Shown: positions 32,735-44,093 of the stretch, piece by piece
How the letters are laid out: every line of letters begins with the position of its first letter
How positions within the stretch are numbered: position 1 is the stretch's first letter
Origin: Myxococcales bacterium
Lineage (GTDB): Bacteria > Myxococcota > Myxococcia > Myxococcales > Myxococcaceae
DNA: 48,103 nt
Assembly (NCBI GenBank): GCA_016191815.1
Contig: JACPVI010000034.1
Span: forward strand, 1-48,103
Reading direction: 5' to 3'
The notes under the pieces: model-generated
The model's database searches: none
The model's input: the letters and a program-made list of their open reading frames with translations, nothing else
What the model was told of the DNA's origin: nothing
Made by a program: the position numbers and the translations under genes

Positions 32735-33877
32735 ATGAAGACCGTCGTCCATGTCGTAGGCGCCAGGCCCAACTTCATGAAGGTCGCGCCGATTCACCGG
32801 GCCCTCGCCCGACGCGGCGCCCTGGCCCAGCGGCTGATTCACACCGGGCAGCACTACGACTCGCAGATGAGCGACGTCTTCTTCCAGGACCTCGGCATGC
32901 CGCCTCCGGACGTCCACCTGGGAGTCGGCTCCGGCTCCCACGCCGAACAGACCGCCCGCGTGATGGTCGAGTTGGAAAAGGCGCTGGAGAAGGAACCGCC
33001 CGAGCTGGTCTCCGTGGTGGGGGACGTGAACAGCACCCTCGCCGCCGCGCTGGTGGCCTCCAAGCTGCTCATCCCGGTGTCCCACGTGGAGGCCGGACTC
33101 CGCAGCTTCGATCGCACCATGCCCGAGGAGATAAACCGGGTCGTCACCGACCGGCTGGCGGAGCTGTTGCTCACCCCCTCCCCCGATGCGGACGACAACC
33201 TCTTGCGCGAGGGAGTGGAGAAGTCCCGCATCTTCCGGGTGGGGAACGTGATGATCGACAGCTTGCTCTCCGCCCGCGCCAAGGCTCAGGCCCTCCCGGT
33301 GCTCGGGCGGATGCGGCTCTCCCCGCGAAGCTACGCGGTGTGCACCCTGCACCGGCCCTCGAACGTGGACCAGCCGGAGGTGTTCCCCGGCATCCTGCGC
33401 GCCTTGGGCGCCGTCTCTCAAAGGCTGCCGGTGGTGTTCCCGGTGCATCCGAGGACCCGGAGGATGATCGCCAAGCACCGGCTGGAACCGCTGCTCTCCT
33501 CCCACCCTTCGCTCAGGCTGGTCGAGCCGATGGGCTACCTCGAGTTCCTCTGCCTCACCTCGCAGTCCAAGCTGGTGATCACCGACTCCGGAGGCCTCCA
33601 GGAGGAATCCACCGCGCTCGGAATCCCCTGCCTCACCGTGCGGGAAAACACCGAGCGGCCGATCACCGTGAGCGAGGGCACCAACCTCGTCGTGGGCACC
33701 GACCCTGCGCGCATCCTGGCCGAGGCGGAGCGCATCCTCGAGGGGCGCGGCAAGCAAGGCCGCGTCCCCGAGCTGTGGGACGGGCGCGCCTCCGAGCGCA
33801 TCGCCGAGGTCTACGAGCGCTTCCTCGCCGTCGCGCCGGCCACTGCCGCCAAAGAACCCGGCCCTCAGCCGCGCTGA
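32735..33877 (+). CDS. wecB: UDP-N-acetylglucosamine 2-epimerase (non-hydrolysing)
   Basis: It interconverts UDP-GlcNAc and UDP-ManNAc for surface polysaccharides. The 380-residue product has VVGARPNFMKVAPIHRAL, HTGQHYD, VVGDVNSTLAA, HVEAGLRSFDRTMPEEINR, TLHRPSNVD, MGYLEFLCL, TDSGGLQEESTALGIPCLTVRENTERP and GTN. All conserved residues are visible. It is divergent from kdsB across a 105-bp gap with TATACT-like sequences and is therefore likely transcribed from its own promoter. Confidence 0.96.
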   Translation: MKTVVHVVGARPNFMKVAPIHRALARRGALAQRLIHTGQHYDSQMSDVFFQDLGMPPPDVHLGVGSGSHAEQTARVMVELEKALEKEPPELVSVVGDVNSTLAAALVASKLLIPVSHVEAGLRSFDRTMPEEINRVVTDRLAELLLTPSPDADDNLLREGVEKSRIFRVGNVMIDSLLSARAKAQALPVLGRMRLSPRSYAVCTLHRPSNVDQPEVFPGILRALGAVSQRLPVVFPVHPRTRRMIAKHRLEPLLSSHPSLRLVEPMGYLEFLCLTSQSKLVITDSGGLQEESTALGIPCLTVRENTERPITVSEGTNLVVGTDPARILAEAERILEGRGKQGRVPELWDGRASERIAEVYERFLAVAPATAAKEPGPQPR

Positions 33878-33892
33878 CCGTCGCCCCGACGG
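33878..33892 (+). terminator. Hairpin just after wecB
   Basis: CCGTCG-CCC-CGACGG begins at the base after the wecB stop. A T-run is absent, so it is a weak terminator candidate. Confidence 0.35.
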
Positions 33893-33992
33893 CGTTGAAT
33901 GCCCCGGCCGGCGGCCGCGCGTCGCTCGAGCCGCTCCTCCACGACCGCGCGCACACTCTCGGCCTGGGTGGGGTGGGGTCCGCAAGGGGGTC

Positions 33993-34088
33993 GTAATCGT
34001 AAACGTTACGATTGAGGAACCCGCAAGAATTCAGCAGCGATATCCAGCGCTTGGCGCGCGTAACCACAATCGTAACGTTTACGATTAC
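33993..34088. repeat. 22-bp perfect inverted repeat with palindromic arms
   Basis: TAATCGTAAACGTTACGATT at 33994-34013 is the exact reverse complement of 34068-34087, and the match extends one base on each side. Each arm is itself a 19-bp palindrome, AATCGTAA-ACG-TTACGATT. The arm centres are about 74 bp apart, close to seven helical turns. The arms are AT-rich in a GC-rich region. It sits between the ends of two convergent genes. Confidence 0.9.
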
Positions 34089-34142
34089 AGGCACCCTGCG
34101 AAGACCCCATCCACCCTCCCCTGTTTCACTATCGGCAAACCG

Positions 34143-35177
34143 CTAGCCTGCCGGGGGGCAGACGAGGCCGGCACAACTCATCCCGTTGGCGCAAGTCTTC
34201 CCGTCGCAGTCGGGGTCGGCGCAGTCGGCCTGTCCGTCGCCGTCGTCGTCCGAGCCGTTGCCGCAGGCGCTCTCCCTCGGCACGCACGCCCGCACCGGCG
34301 CGCCAGCGTCGCCCGGGCCACCGTCTCCTCCGTCGAAAACACCGCCGTCGCCGGGCGCTGGCCCCGCATCAAGTGGCCCGCCATCGAGCTCTCCTCCGTC
34401 GGTCCCGGAGTCTGCTCCGCCATCCGGGCCGGCGTCGGCGTCGCCCGCGTCCGGGGCTCCCGCATCATCTCCCGCATCGGGGTCGCCTCCGTCGGCGCCG
34501 CCATCGGTGCCGGAGTCCGCTCCTCCGTCCGCTCCACCCGCATCGGCCTCCGGGAAGGCCAGGCCGCAATTCACCGACGCATCCGCCGACTCGCAGGCTG
34601 CGCCGAGGCAGTCGTCGTCGTCGCAGTCAACCGCCAAGTCTCCATCGTTGTCGGCCCTGTCGCTGCACGAAGCCTCGCGGCAGTTGCTCAGCACACAGAG
34701 GGCCCCGGCCAGACACGGGCGGTTACAGCCTCCGCAGTGACGGGCGTCGGTGGCCAGGTCGAAGTCCTCGTCCGCGCTCCCGTCGCAGTCGTTGTCCCGC
34801 GAGTCGCAGGCCTCCGGTCCCGCCGGCGTGAGCGGCCGGCAGGTCACCGCCCCGTCCACGCATGCGAAGGCGCCGGCGCGGCACACCCCCGGAAGGGCGG
34901 TGGTGCATGCTTGCCCCTCCGTCGCGAAGGACTCGTCGGTCAGCCCGTCGCAGTCGTCGTCCTTCCCGTCGCAGCTCTCCTCGCCGCAGGCCCCCTTGAG
35001 GAAGCACAGCCCGCCGCCGCTCGCCTGCGGCCGGCACTCCCAGCCCGGGCCGCAGTCCGCATCGCTCCCGCACGAGAATCGGCCCTTGTCCGGATCGACA
35101 TCCGAGCGGCAACCGCCGGCGAGCGCGCACAGGCAGATCGCCCAGGAAGCCAGCCCGGATATCTTTCTCCCCTCCAT
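34143..35177 (-). CDS. MopE-like Cys/Asp-rich lipoprotein
   Basis: The 344-residue product has a signal peptide ending LAGGC (lipobox-like) and two units of the type C-DGKDDDCDGLTDE / CDSRDNDCDGSADEDF, the repeated Asp-rich motif of MopE-type putative metal-binding proteins. A third Asp-rich motif (DDDGDGQADCADPDCDG) lies near the end. Between them is a long Asp/Ala/Gly linker (DGGADSGTDGG). Such proteins bind calcium or copper on the outer surface; the metal here is not known. Its ATG overlaps the stop of the upstream PEGA gene (TGATG), so the two are co-translated. Confidence 0.9.
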   Translation of the reverse strand: MEGRKISGLASWAICLCALAGGCRSDVDPDKGRFSCGSDADCGPGWECRPQASGGGLCFLKGACGEESCDGKDDDCDGLTDESFATEGQACTTALPGVCRAGAFACVDGAVTCRPLTPAGPEACDSRDNDCDGSADEDFDLATDARHCGGCNRPCLAGALCVLSNCREASCSDRADNDGDLAVDCDDDDCLGAACESADASVNCGLAFPEADAGGADGGADSGTDGGADGGDPDAGDDAGAPDAGDADAGPDGGADSGTDGGELDGGPLDAGPAPGDGGVFDGGDGGPGDAGAPVRACVPRESACGNGSDDDGDGQADCADPDCDGKTCANGMSCAGLVCPPAG

Positions 35178-36250
35178 CAGAACCGCCCTCGAAGCTCAAC
35201 GCCCGCCCCTGCGGGGCCGGCCGCCGGCGTCACCGAGGCCGTCGTCCCGGAGTCGAGCAGCGTGAACACCACTCCCGCCGCCAGCGCCGCGCCTGCCACC
35301 GCGAAGGACACGTTGGCGACCGTGGCGCCCCGCTTCGCGGCCAACGCCTCGCGCCGGGTGCCCTGGTACACGTTGCGTTCCGGATCGAACCCCGAAAGGA
35401 GCTTCCGCTCGGTCGTCCAGGAAGAGACGCCGAAGAAACCTCCCGCCCCCAGCGCGGCCAGGGCCACGCCTCCTGCCAGCCAGGCGTTCTGCGGCACTCT
35501 GAGGCCCTGTCCTGCTCCTTCCTTGGGCACCGTGGCCGCGGCGATCGGCGGGACGACTTCCTCCTCGGGAGTCTCACCCGGCCGGACCAACAGCCGCACC
35601 TCCACCTGGGCGATCTGGTTCGGCTCCACCGTCACCAGCCGCTCCACCGGCATGTACGCCTTCTTCTCCAGCTTCACCTGGTGCTTGCCCGGCTTGAGGC
35701 GCACCTCCAGCGGCGCCGTTCCGGTTGACTCCCCGTCCAGCGTGACCTGGGCGCCCTGCACGTTGGAGGTCAACTTCAAAGTGCCCAAAGCCTCCCTCTC
35801 GCCGCGGAGCAGCGCCGGAATCGCCGAGGTGACGTCCTTCATCAGCCGCCGCGAGGCGATGAGGATGGACCGGTCCACCTCGGAGATCACCTTCAGCTCG
35901 CGCATGTCCAACAGCCACAGCCGGACCTGGTAGTTCTTCTCGTCGCGGTTCAGGGCGCCGATGGCCACTCGGTCCGCGGCGATTCCTCCCAGCCGGGCGG
36001 CCACGCAGCTCGGGCTTCCTCCGCAGCCCTGCAGGTCGCCGTAGTCCTTCTCGCCCAGGCGGGCGCGGATGGCCGCCGGCTCCACCAGCTCGTAGCGCTG
36101 GGCCCTGGCCTCGGCGAGCAGGGCCTCGGTGATCTGCCCCGCGAGGCCGATCATGGTAGGAGGGGAGCCGACCTCCACCACCGCGAGCCGGCCCGGACCG
36201 GGCGCGGCGCTCGCGAAAAGAAGCAGCGCTGCTGGCAGCGCAGGGAGCAT
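35177..36250 (-). CDS. PEGA-domain protein
   Basis: The 357-residue product has a signal peptide (ALPAALLLFASAAPG) and an N-terminal alpha/beta region that resembles periplasmic proteins with LGEKDYGDLQGCGGSPSCVAARLGGI. A PEGA domain follows (LKLTSNVQGAQVTLDGESTGTAPLEVRLKPGKHQVKLEKKAY, about residues 195-240), an envelope beta-sandwich module. Near the C-terminus are two hydrophobic segments (AGGVALAALGAGGFFGV and VSFAVAGAALAAGVVFTLL) that suggest membrane anchoring. It is upstream of and overlaps the MopE-like lipoprotein gene. Together they suggest an envelope complex of unknown role. Confidence 0.9.
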   Translation of the reverse strand: MLPALPAALLLFASAAPGPGRLAVVEVGSPPTMIGLAGQITEALLAEARAQRYELVEPAAIRARLGEKDYGDLQGCGGSPSCVAARLGGIAADRVAIGALNRDEKNYQVRLWLLDMRELKVISEVDRSILIASRRLMKDVTSAIPALLRGEREALGTLKLTSNVQGAQVTLDGESTGTAPLEVRLKPGKHQVKLEKKAYMPVERLVTVEPNQIAQVEVRLLVRPGETPEEEVVPPIAAATVPKEGAGQGLRVPQNAWLAGGVALAALGAGGFFGVSSWTTERKLLSGFDPERNVYQGTRREALAAKRGATVANVSFAVAGAALAAGVVFTLLDSGTTASVTPAAGPAGAGVELRGRF

Positions 36251-36294
36251 GTCCGGGAAGATAGCTGCAAACGGACCCGGTTGAGAGTGCAGTG

Positions 36295-37236
36295 ATGGAA
36301 GAGCGCGTCGTGGAGATTGAATTCGTGGTGGAGCCCAACTACGCCGGCTGGAGGCTGGACCGCTACCTCTGCGAGAAGATCCGCCGCCTCTCCCGCTCGC
36401 GGGTCCAAAGAATCATCGAGCGGGACCTGGTCTCCGAGCGAAAGCTCAAGCCGTCGAGCCTGGTCCAGCCGGGGCTCACCTTCCGGCTCCGCCGCCGGGC
36501 GATGGAGGAGCCGGCCGTCCCCGAGCAGGTCACCGAGCTTTTCCGGGACGACGCCCTGCTGGTGCTTGACAAGCCGGCGGGCCTGCCCATCCACCCCACC
36601 GCGCGCTATCACCACGGCACGCTGGTGGCGCTTCTCCGGAAGCGCTACGGGCCCGACTTTCGCGCGGACCCCGCCCACCGGCTGGACCGGGAAACCTCGG
36701 GCCTGTTGGTCTGCGGCCGGACCGAGCAGGCGTGCCGCTGCCTGATGCGCGCCTTCGCGGGGGGCGAGGTGGAAAAAGAGTACCTGGCCATCTGCGAGGG
36801 CCACCCCAAGGAGGAGCAGTTCCTCATCGACGCGCCGATCGCCGAGGGCGGAGCGGTGGTGCGCATCGCGGTGCGCATCGACCCGGTGGCCGGCAAGCCC
36901 TCGCGCACGCGTTTTCAGGTGCTCCGCCGATTCGAGCGCGATGGTCAGCCGTTCTCGCTGCTCCGGTGCCATCCGGAGACCGGCCGCCAGCACCAGATCC
37001 GCGTGCACCTCAAGGCCGCCGGGCACCCCTTGGTGGGCGACAAGATTTACGGCCACGACGAGGGCTACTTCGACCGCTTCTCCCGCCACTGCCTGGAGGA
37101 CGAGGCCTGGGAGAAGCTCCGGCTGGAACGGCATGCGCTGCACGCGGCGAAGATCCGTCTCCCTCATCCTGAGGACGGAGAGCCGCGCACTTTCGAGTCA
37201 CCGCTCCCCTCTGACCTGCGGGCCTTCCTCGAGTAG
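36295..37236 (+). CDS. RluA-family pseudouridine synthase
   Basis: It converts specific uridines of rRNA or tRNA to pseudouridine. The product has an N-terminal S4 RNA-binding domain (GWRLDRYLCEKIRRLSRSRVQRII), then DDALLVLDKPAGLPIHPTA, the catalytic motif AHRLDRETSGLLV with the essential Asp, and HPETGRQHQIRVHLKAAGHPLVGDKIYG. Length (313 residues) fits the RluC/RluD group; which target is modified cannot be told. GTG 36292 directly before the ATG is an alternative start. Confidence 0.95.
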   Translation: MEERVVEIEFVVEPNYAGWRLDRYLCEKIRRLSRSRVQRIIERDLVSERKLKPSSLVQPGLTFRLRRRAMEEPAVPEQVTELFRDDALLVLDKPAGLPIHPTARYHHGTLVALLRKRYGPDFRADPAHRLDRETSGLLVCGRTEQACRCLMRAFAGGEVEKEYLAICEGHPKEEQFLIDAPIAEGGAVVRIAVRIDPVAGKPSRTRFQVLRRFERDGQPFSLLRCHPETGRQHQIRVHLKAAGHPLVGDKIYGHDEGYFDRFSRHCLEDEAWEKLRLERHALHAAKIRLPHPEDGEPRTFESPLPSDLRAFLE

Positions 37237-37238
37237 TT

Positions 37239-37263
37239 CCCTCTCCCCGCGCGCGGGAGAGGG
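37239..37263 (+). terminator. CCCTCTCCC hairpin after the pseudouridine synthase
   Basis: CCCTCTCCC (37239-37247) pairs perfectly with GGGAGAGGG (37255-37263) over a CGCGCGC loop, two bases after the stop codon. TGAGGGTGAGGGG follows. Such hairpins are frequent intergenic repeats in GC-rich Proteobacteria and relatives and may act as terminators or mRNA stabilisers. Confidence 0.6.
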
Positions 37264-38733
37264 TGAGGGTGAGGGGCGACCCACCCGGTCCCGCCGGACC
37301 CACTCCGGCGGCGAAAAAGCACCCTGTCCACGGTCAGTTGCGGAGGCGAGCAAAAGGCACGCCCCATGCTTCGACCCCCGCGGGCGCCGTCTGCACTGGC
37401 GCCGGTGGGCAACCGGCCATGAAGCCGCGGTATGACTCAACCGAGCGGGGAGAGCGGAAGCCGCCGAAGGTGTTGGTGGTGGACGACGATCCCTCCACCG
37501 TAAGGCTCCTGGAGCGCTACCTCCAGGCTGATGGCTACCAGGTGGCGTGCGCCTCTTGCGGGTCGGAGGCGCTGGAGCGGCTTTCCCAAGGCGGCATCTC
37601 GCTGGTCGTCCTCGACGTGCGGATGCCGCTGATGAACGGCTTCGAGGTGTGCCGGCGGATCCGCGCCTCGCCGAGCAACGCCCGCATCCCGGTCATCTTC
37701 CTCACCGCGGAGAGCACCGACGAGGAGAGCGAGCTGCAAGGCCTGAGCGTGGGTGGAGACGACTACCTGCGAAAGCCCGTTCGCCACCGGCTGCTCGCGG
37801 CGAGGGTGAAAAACCTCATCAGGCTGGCGGACGCCGAGCGGGACCGGGCGTTGCTCACTCAGCTCGCCCACAGCGAGAAGCTGGCGACCATCGGGCAGAT
37901 CGCCGCCGGCACGGCGCACGAAATCAACAATCCCCTCGCCTTCATTCTCTCCAACCTGAACACGCTCAAGGGGTACCTCTCCGACGCGCGGGAGGTAATT
38001 GAGGCCTACCGCAGAGGCATGGAAGAAGGCCGCAAGGCGGAGGGCGAGCTTGGTTTCTCCGAGACCCTGGAGGACCTGGGCCCGCTGCTCGGGGAGACGG
38101 TGGAAGGCTGCGAGCGCGTACGGCGAATCGTGCAGCAGCTCAAGACCTTCTCCCGGGAGGACGGCGAGGAGCAGCTCCAGCCGGTGGACATGGCGGAGGT
38201 GGTGGCCTCCACGCTCATGCTCACCGAGCGGGAGCTGTCCCGTCGCGCGGTGGTGGAGAAGCAGCTCTCCCCCGCCTCCATCTGCGCCGCGCCGGCGGGA
38301 GCGCTCCGCCAGGTGACGCTGAACTTGCTGATGAACGCGCTCCAGGCGGTGCGGGACGGCGATCCGTCGCGTGACCGGATCCGGGTGGCGACCTTCGCCA
38401 AGGACGGCCAGGCGGTGCTGGCGGTGTCGGACACCGGCTGCGGCATCCCGCCGGAGCACCTACAGCGCATCTTCGAGCCGTTCTTCACCACCAAGCCAGT
38501 GGGGGTGGGCACCGGGATGGGGCTTGCGGTGTCGATCAACATCGTGCGGAAGCTGGGCGGCACCATCGACCTCCAGAGCGAGGTGGGCCGCGGGACCACG
38601 GTGACGGTGCGAATCCCCTGCGAGCAACCGGAGGATGAGCCATCAGCCGAGGTTGGTTGCCGCGCCGTGCAGGAAGGCCCTGGGTTTCGCCTGCGGGCAG
38701 GCGTTTCGCGCGAGTCATCGCCGGCCTCACCGC

Positions 38734-41247
<2,514 letters not shown>

Positions 41248-41261
41248 AGGTGGCCTCCCGG

Positions 41262-42668
41262 CTAGCCCACGGTGGTGATCGGCACCACCCGTCCCTCCCG
41301 GCGCTCCGAGCTGCCCGCAGGCTCGGCCGCCAGCGGCGTCAGGTACCGCCCGGAGAAGCAGGCGTTGCAGAAGCTGCCCGACTCGCCATCGCCCACCGCC
41401 TCGCCCAGGCCCTCCAGCGAGAGGTAGCCCAGGGAGTCCGCGGTGACGTAGCGGGCGATCTCCTCCACCGAGTGGGAGGAGGCGATCAGCTCCTGCCTGG
41501 AAGGGGTGTCGATGCCGTAGTAGCAGGGCCAGCGGGTGGGCGGGCTAGAGATGCGCAGGTGCACCTCCGTCGCCCCCACGCCGCGGAGCATCTTCACAAT
41601 CTTCCTCGAGGTGGTCCCCCGCACGATGGAGTCGTCCACCACCACCACCCGCTTGCCCTTCAAGACCGAGCGCACCGCCGCCAGCTTGAGCTTCACCCCG
41701 AAGTGGCGGATGGACTGCTGGGGCTCGATGAAGGTGCGCCCCACGTAGTGGCTGCGGATCAGCCCCACGTCATAGGGAATGCCCGAGACCCCCGAAAAGC
41801 CGATCGCCGCCGGCACTCCCGAGTCGGGCACCGCCACCACCAGGTCCGCCTCCGCCGGCTGCTCGCGGGCGAGCTTCTGCCCCAGGCGCTTTCGCACCTC
41901 GTACACCGAGAGCCCGAACAAGGTGGAGTCCGGCTTGGCGAAGTAGACGTGCTCGAAGACGCAGCGGCCCGCCCGGGCGGAGCGGAAGGGCCGGCTGGAG
42001 CGGAGCCCCCCCTCGTCGATCACCAGCATCTCCCCCGGCTCCACCTCGCGGATGAACTCCGCCTCGATGAGGTCCAGCGCGGTGGTCTCCGAGGCGAGCA
42101 CGTACGCGTTGCGCAGCTTCCCCAGCACCAGCGGCCTAAAGCCGTGAGGGTCCCTCACCGCGAGCAATTGCCGCTCGGTGAGGAAGAGCATGCTGTAGGC
42201 GCCCACCACCCGCGAGAGCGCCTCCACCACCTTCCGCTCGAACGACGTCTCCTTCGAGCGGGCGATGAGGTGGATCACCACCTCGGTGTCCGAGTCGGAT
42301 TGAAAGATGGCCCCCGCCCGGCCCAGCTCGTCCCTTTGCGCCTCGCCGTTCACCAGGTTGCCGTTGTGGGCCACCGAGAGCTTGCCCCCCGCGTATTCCA
42401 CCAGGAGCGGCTGCACGTTCTTGAGGTGGCTCACCCCGGCGGTGGAGTAGCGCACGTGGCCGATCGCCGTCCTTCCTGCCAGCCGCTCGAGCACCGGCGC
42501 GGTGAAGATGTCCGCCACCAGCCCCATCTGGCGCCAGGAGCGCAGCCCTTCCCCATCCGCCGAGACGATTCCCGCCGACTCCTGCCCGCGGTGCTGCAGG
42601 GCGTGCAGGCCCAGGTACGTCAGGTTGGCCGCCTCGTCGTGGCCGTGGATGCCGAACACGCCGCACAT
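41262..42668 (-). CDS. purF: Amidophosphoribosyltransferase
   Basis: PurF performs the first committed step of purine synthesis, joining the amide of glutamine to PRPP. Cys2 after removal of Met is the nucleophile (MCGVFGIHG). Later motifs are [17 protein letters not shown], and the PRPP loop [16 protein letters not shown]. Cys in [18 protein letters not shown] and [11 protein letters not shown] match the 4Fe-4S cluster positions of the Bacillus-type enzyme. Length 468 is typical. It is followed closely by glgP. Confidence 0.97.
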   Translation of the reverse strand: MCGVFGIHGHDEAANLTYLGLHALQHRGQESAGIVSADGEGLRSWRQMGLVADIFTAPVLERLAGRTAIGHVRYSTAGVSHLKNVQPLLVEYAGGKLSVAHNGNLVNGEAQRDELGRAGAIFQSDSDTEVVIHLIARSKETSFERKVVEALSRVVGAYSMLFLTERQLLAVRDPHGFRPLVLGKLRNAYVLASETTALDLIEAEFIREVEPGEMLVIDEGGLRSSRPFRSARAGRCVFEHVYFAKPDSTLFGLSVYEVRKRLGQKLAREQPAEADLVVAVPDSGVPAAIGFSGVSGIPYDVGLIRSHYVGRTFIEPQQSIRHFGVKLKLAAVRSVLKGKRVVVVDDSIVRGTTSRKIVKMLRGVGATEVHLRISSPPTRWPCYYGIDTPSRQELIASSHSVEEIARYVTADSLGYLSLEGLGEAVGDGESGSFCNACFSGRYLTPLAAEPAGSSERREGRVVPITTVG

Positions 42669-42856
42669 GCCGTTTGCTTTATGCCCGCTTCCTCGCGAAA
42701 GAGAAACGGCCTTGGGGCTGGCCGAAAGTCCCGATCCTGACGCGGCCGGTCATTTACTGCGGCGCGCCAAAGGAATAAACGTTGCCGCCCACTTTGGGCT
42801 GCACTCGAGGCGAGCGTCCGGGGTGATTCTCAGCAGAACAGAAAAAAGCGCCGCCC

Positions 42857-43351
42857 ATGGCTGACCCGAGGGTGGCAGAGCTGTACCGCAAGTATGGGCC
42901 CACCATCTACTCGCGGTGCCGGCGGTTGTTACGGGACGACGTGGCGGCGGAGGACGCCACCCAGGAGGTTTTCTTGCGCGTCCTGCGCCATATCGAAGCG
43001 GCTCCCCAGGAGCAGGCGGCCCTGGCGTGGATTTACCGCATCTCCACCAACTACTGCCTCAACTGGCTCCGCGACCGCTCGCGTCAGGCCGAGCCGGTGG
43101 AGGAGCTGCCGGAAGCCGTTGGAGAGCACCCCGAGCCACTGATGCTGGACCGCGACCTGGCGATGCGGCTGGTGATGAGGGCGCCCGACAAGCTGCGCGC
43201 CCCGGCGGTGCTCTACTACGTCGACGGCCTGGAGCAGGAGCAGGTGGCCAAGGCGCTCGGCGTCTCCCGGCGCACCGTGATCAACCGCCTGGGACAGTTC
43301 GCCAGCCGCGCCCGGAAGTTCATCTCCCGCGAGGAGGTGCGCCATGAATGA
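42857..43351 (+). CDS. ECF-type RNA polymerase sigma factor
   Basis: The 164-residue protein has sigma region 2 (DDVAAEDATQEVFLRVLRHIEAAP...WIYRISTNYCLNWLRDRSR) and region 4 (YVDGLEQEQVAKALGVSRRTVINRLGQFASRARKFI) joined by a short linker, the layout of group 4 sigma factors. It directs polymerase to stress or envelope promoters. It overlaps the next gene, an anti-sigma factor, by eight bases, so the two are co-made. No strong autoregulatory promoter was identified upstream. Confidence 0.94.
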   Translation: MADPRVAELYRKYGPTIYSRCRRLLRDDVAAEDATQEVFLRVLRHIEAAPQEQAALAWIYRISTNYCLNWLRDRSRQAEPVEELPEAVGEHPEPLMLDRDLAMRLVMRAPDKLRAPAVLYYVDGLEQEQVAKALGVSRRTVINRLGQFASRARKFISREEVRHE

Positions 43352-44093
43352 CCGCGGGCACCTCTCGGTGGAGACCATCGACCTCTTGGCGCTCTCCTCG
43401 CTCTCGCCCACCAAGGAGCAGGACGCCAGGGCCCACCTCTCGAGCTGCGACTCCTGCCAGGCGCGGCTCTCCGAGCTCGAGGAGGACAAAGCCCACTTCC
43501 AGCGCTTCGTCTTCCCCCGCACCGTGGCCAAGGTGGAGGAGCGGGCCCGCACCTGGGCGCTGCCCGACCGCCTGCGCGGCTACTGGAAGATGTGGATTCC
43601 GGCGCTGGGGATGGCGGCCGCGGCGGCGCTGGTGTTCGTCACCGCTCCCTCCAGCCAGACCGAGGACGAGCCCTACATCGGAGTGAAGGGAGTCAGCCTG
43701 CCCCTCTTCGAGGTGGTGGCCAGCCGGCCAGAGGGGAGCCAATTCCAGGTGAAGGACGGCACCCGGCTCAGGCCGAAGGACCGCATCCGCTTCGTGGTGG
43801 AGCCGGCGGGAGCGCGCTTCTTGCTCATCGCCTCCAAGGACGGCCAGGGGAACGTCACCGTCTACCACCCCTACGGGGGGCAACAGAGCGCTCCAGTGCA
43901 GCCCGGAAAGCGAGAGCTGCCCGGCAGCATCGAGCTGGACGAGGTGTTGGGCCGCGAACGGCTGGTGGCGGTCTTCTCCGACTCCCCCATCTCCGCCGAG
44001 CGGGTGAAGGACGAGCTGGCCCGGGCCGATTCGCCGCACCTCATTCCCGGGACCAGGGCGCTGGTGAGCCTCCTGTTCACCAAGGAGCCCTGA
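43344..44093 (+). CDS. Zinc-binding anti-sigma factor with DUF4384-like periplasmic domain
   Basis: The 249-residue protein begins with a ZAS-type motif H31-x3-C35-x2-C38 (HLSSCDSCQ) that marks zinc-binding anti-sigma domains; these hold ECF sigma inactive. A membrane segment follows at about residues 82-102 (IPALGMAAAAALVFV). The outer domain (FQVKDGTRLRPKDRIRFVVEPAGARFLLIASKDGQGNVTVYHPYGG...) looks like DUF4384, a domain that I recall as a partner of caspase-like domains. The start has GAGGAGG six bases upstream. The caspase gene follows with no gap. It may sense an envelope state and release the sigma factor. Confidence 0.9.
   Translation: MNDRGHLSVETIDLLALSSLSPTKEQDARAHLSSCDSCQARLSELEEDKAHFQRFVFPRTVAKVEERARTWALPDRLRGYWKMWIPALGMAAAAALVFVTAPSSQTEDEPYIGVKGVSLPLFEVVASRPEGSQFQVKDGTRLRPKDRIRFVVEPAGARFLLIASKDGQGNVTVYHPYGGQQSAPVQPGKRELPGSIELDEVLGRERLVAVFSDSPISAERVKDELARADSPHLIPGTRALVSLLFTKEP

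Noticed and set aside
33990-34094. Small protein encoded by the inverted-repeat region
   Set aside because: Open frames exist on both strands but they translate the repeat itself and lack a ribosome site or a domain.
42669-42856. ECF-type autoregulatory promoter before the sigma gene
   Set aside because: GGAATAAA is present near 42771, but no matching -10 at the usual distance could be made out.
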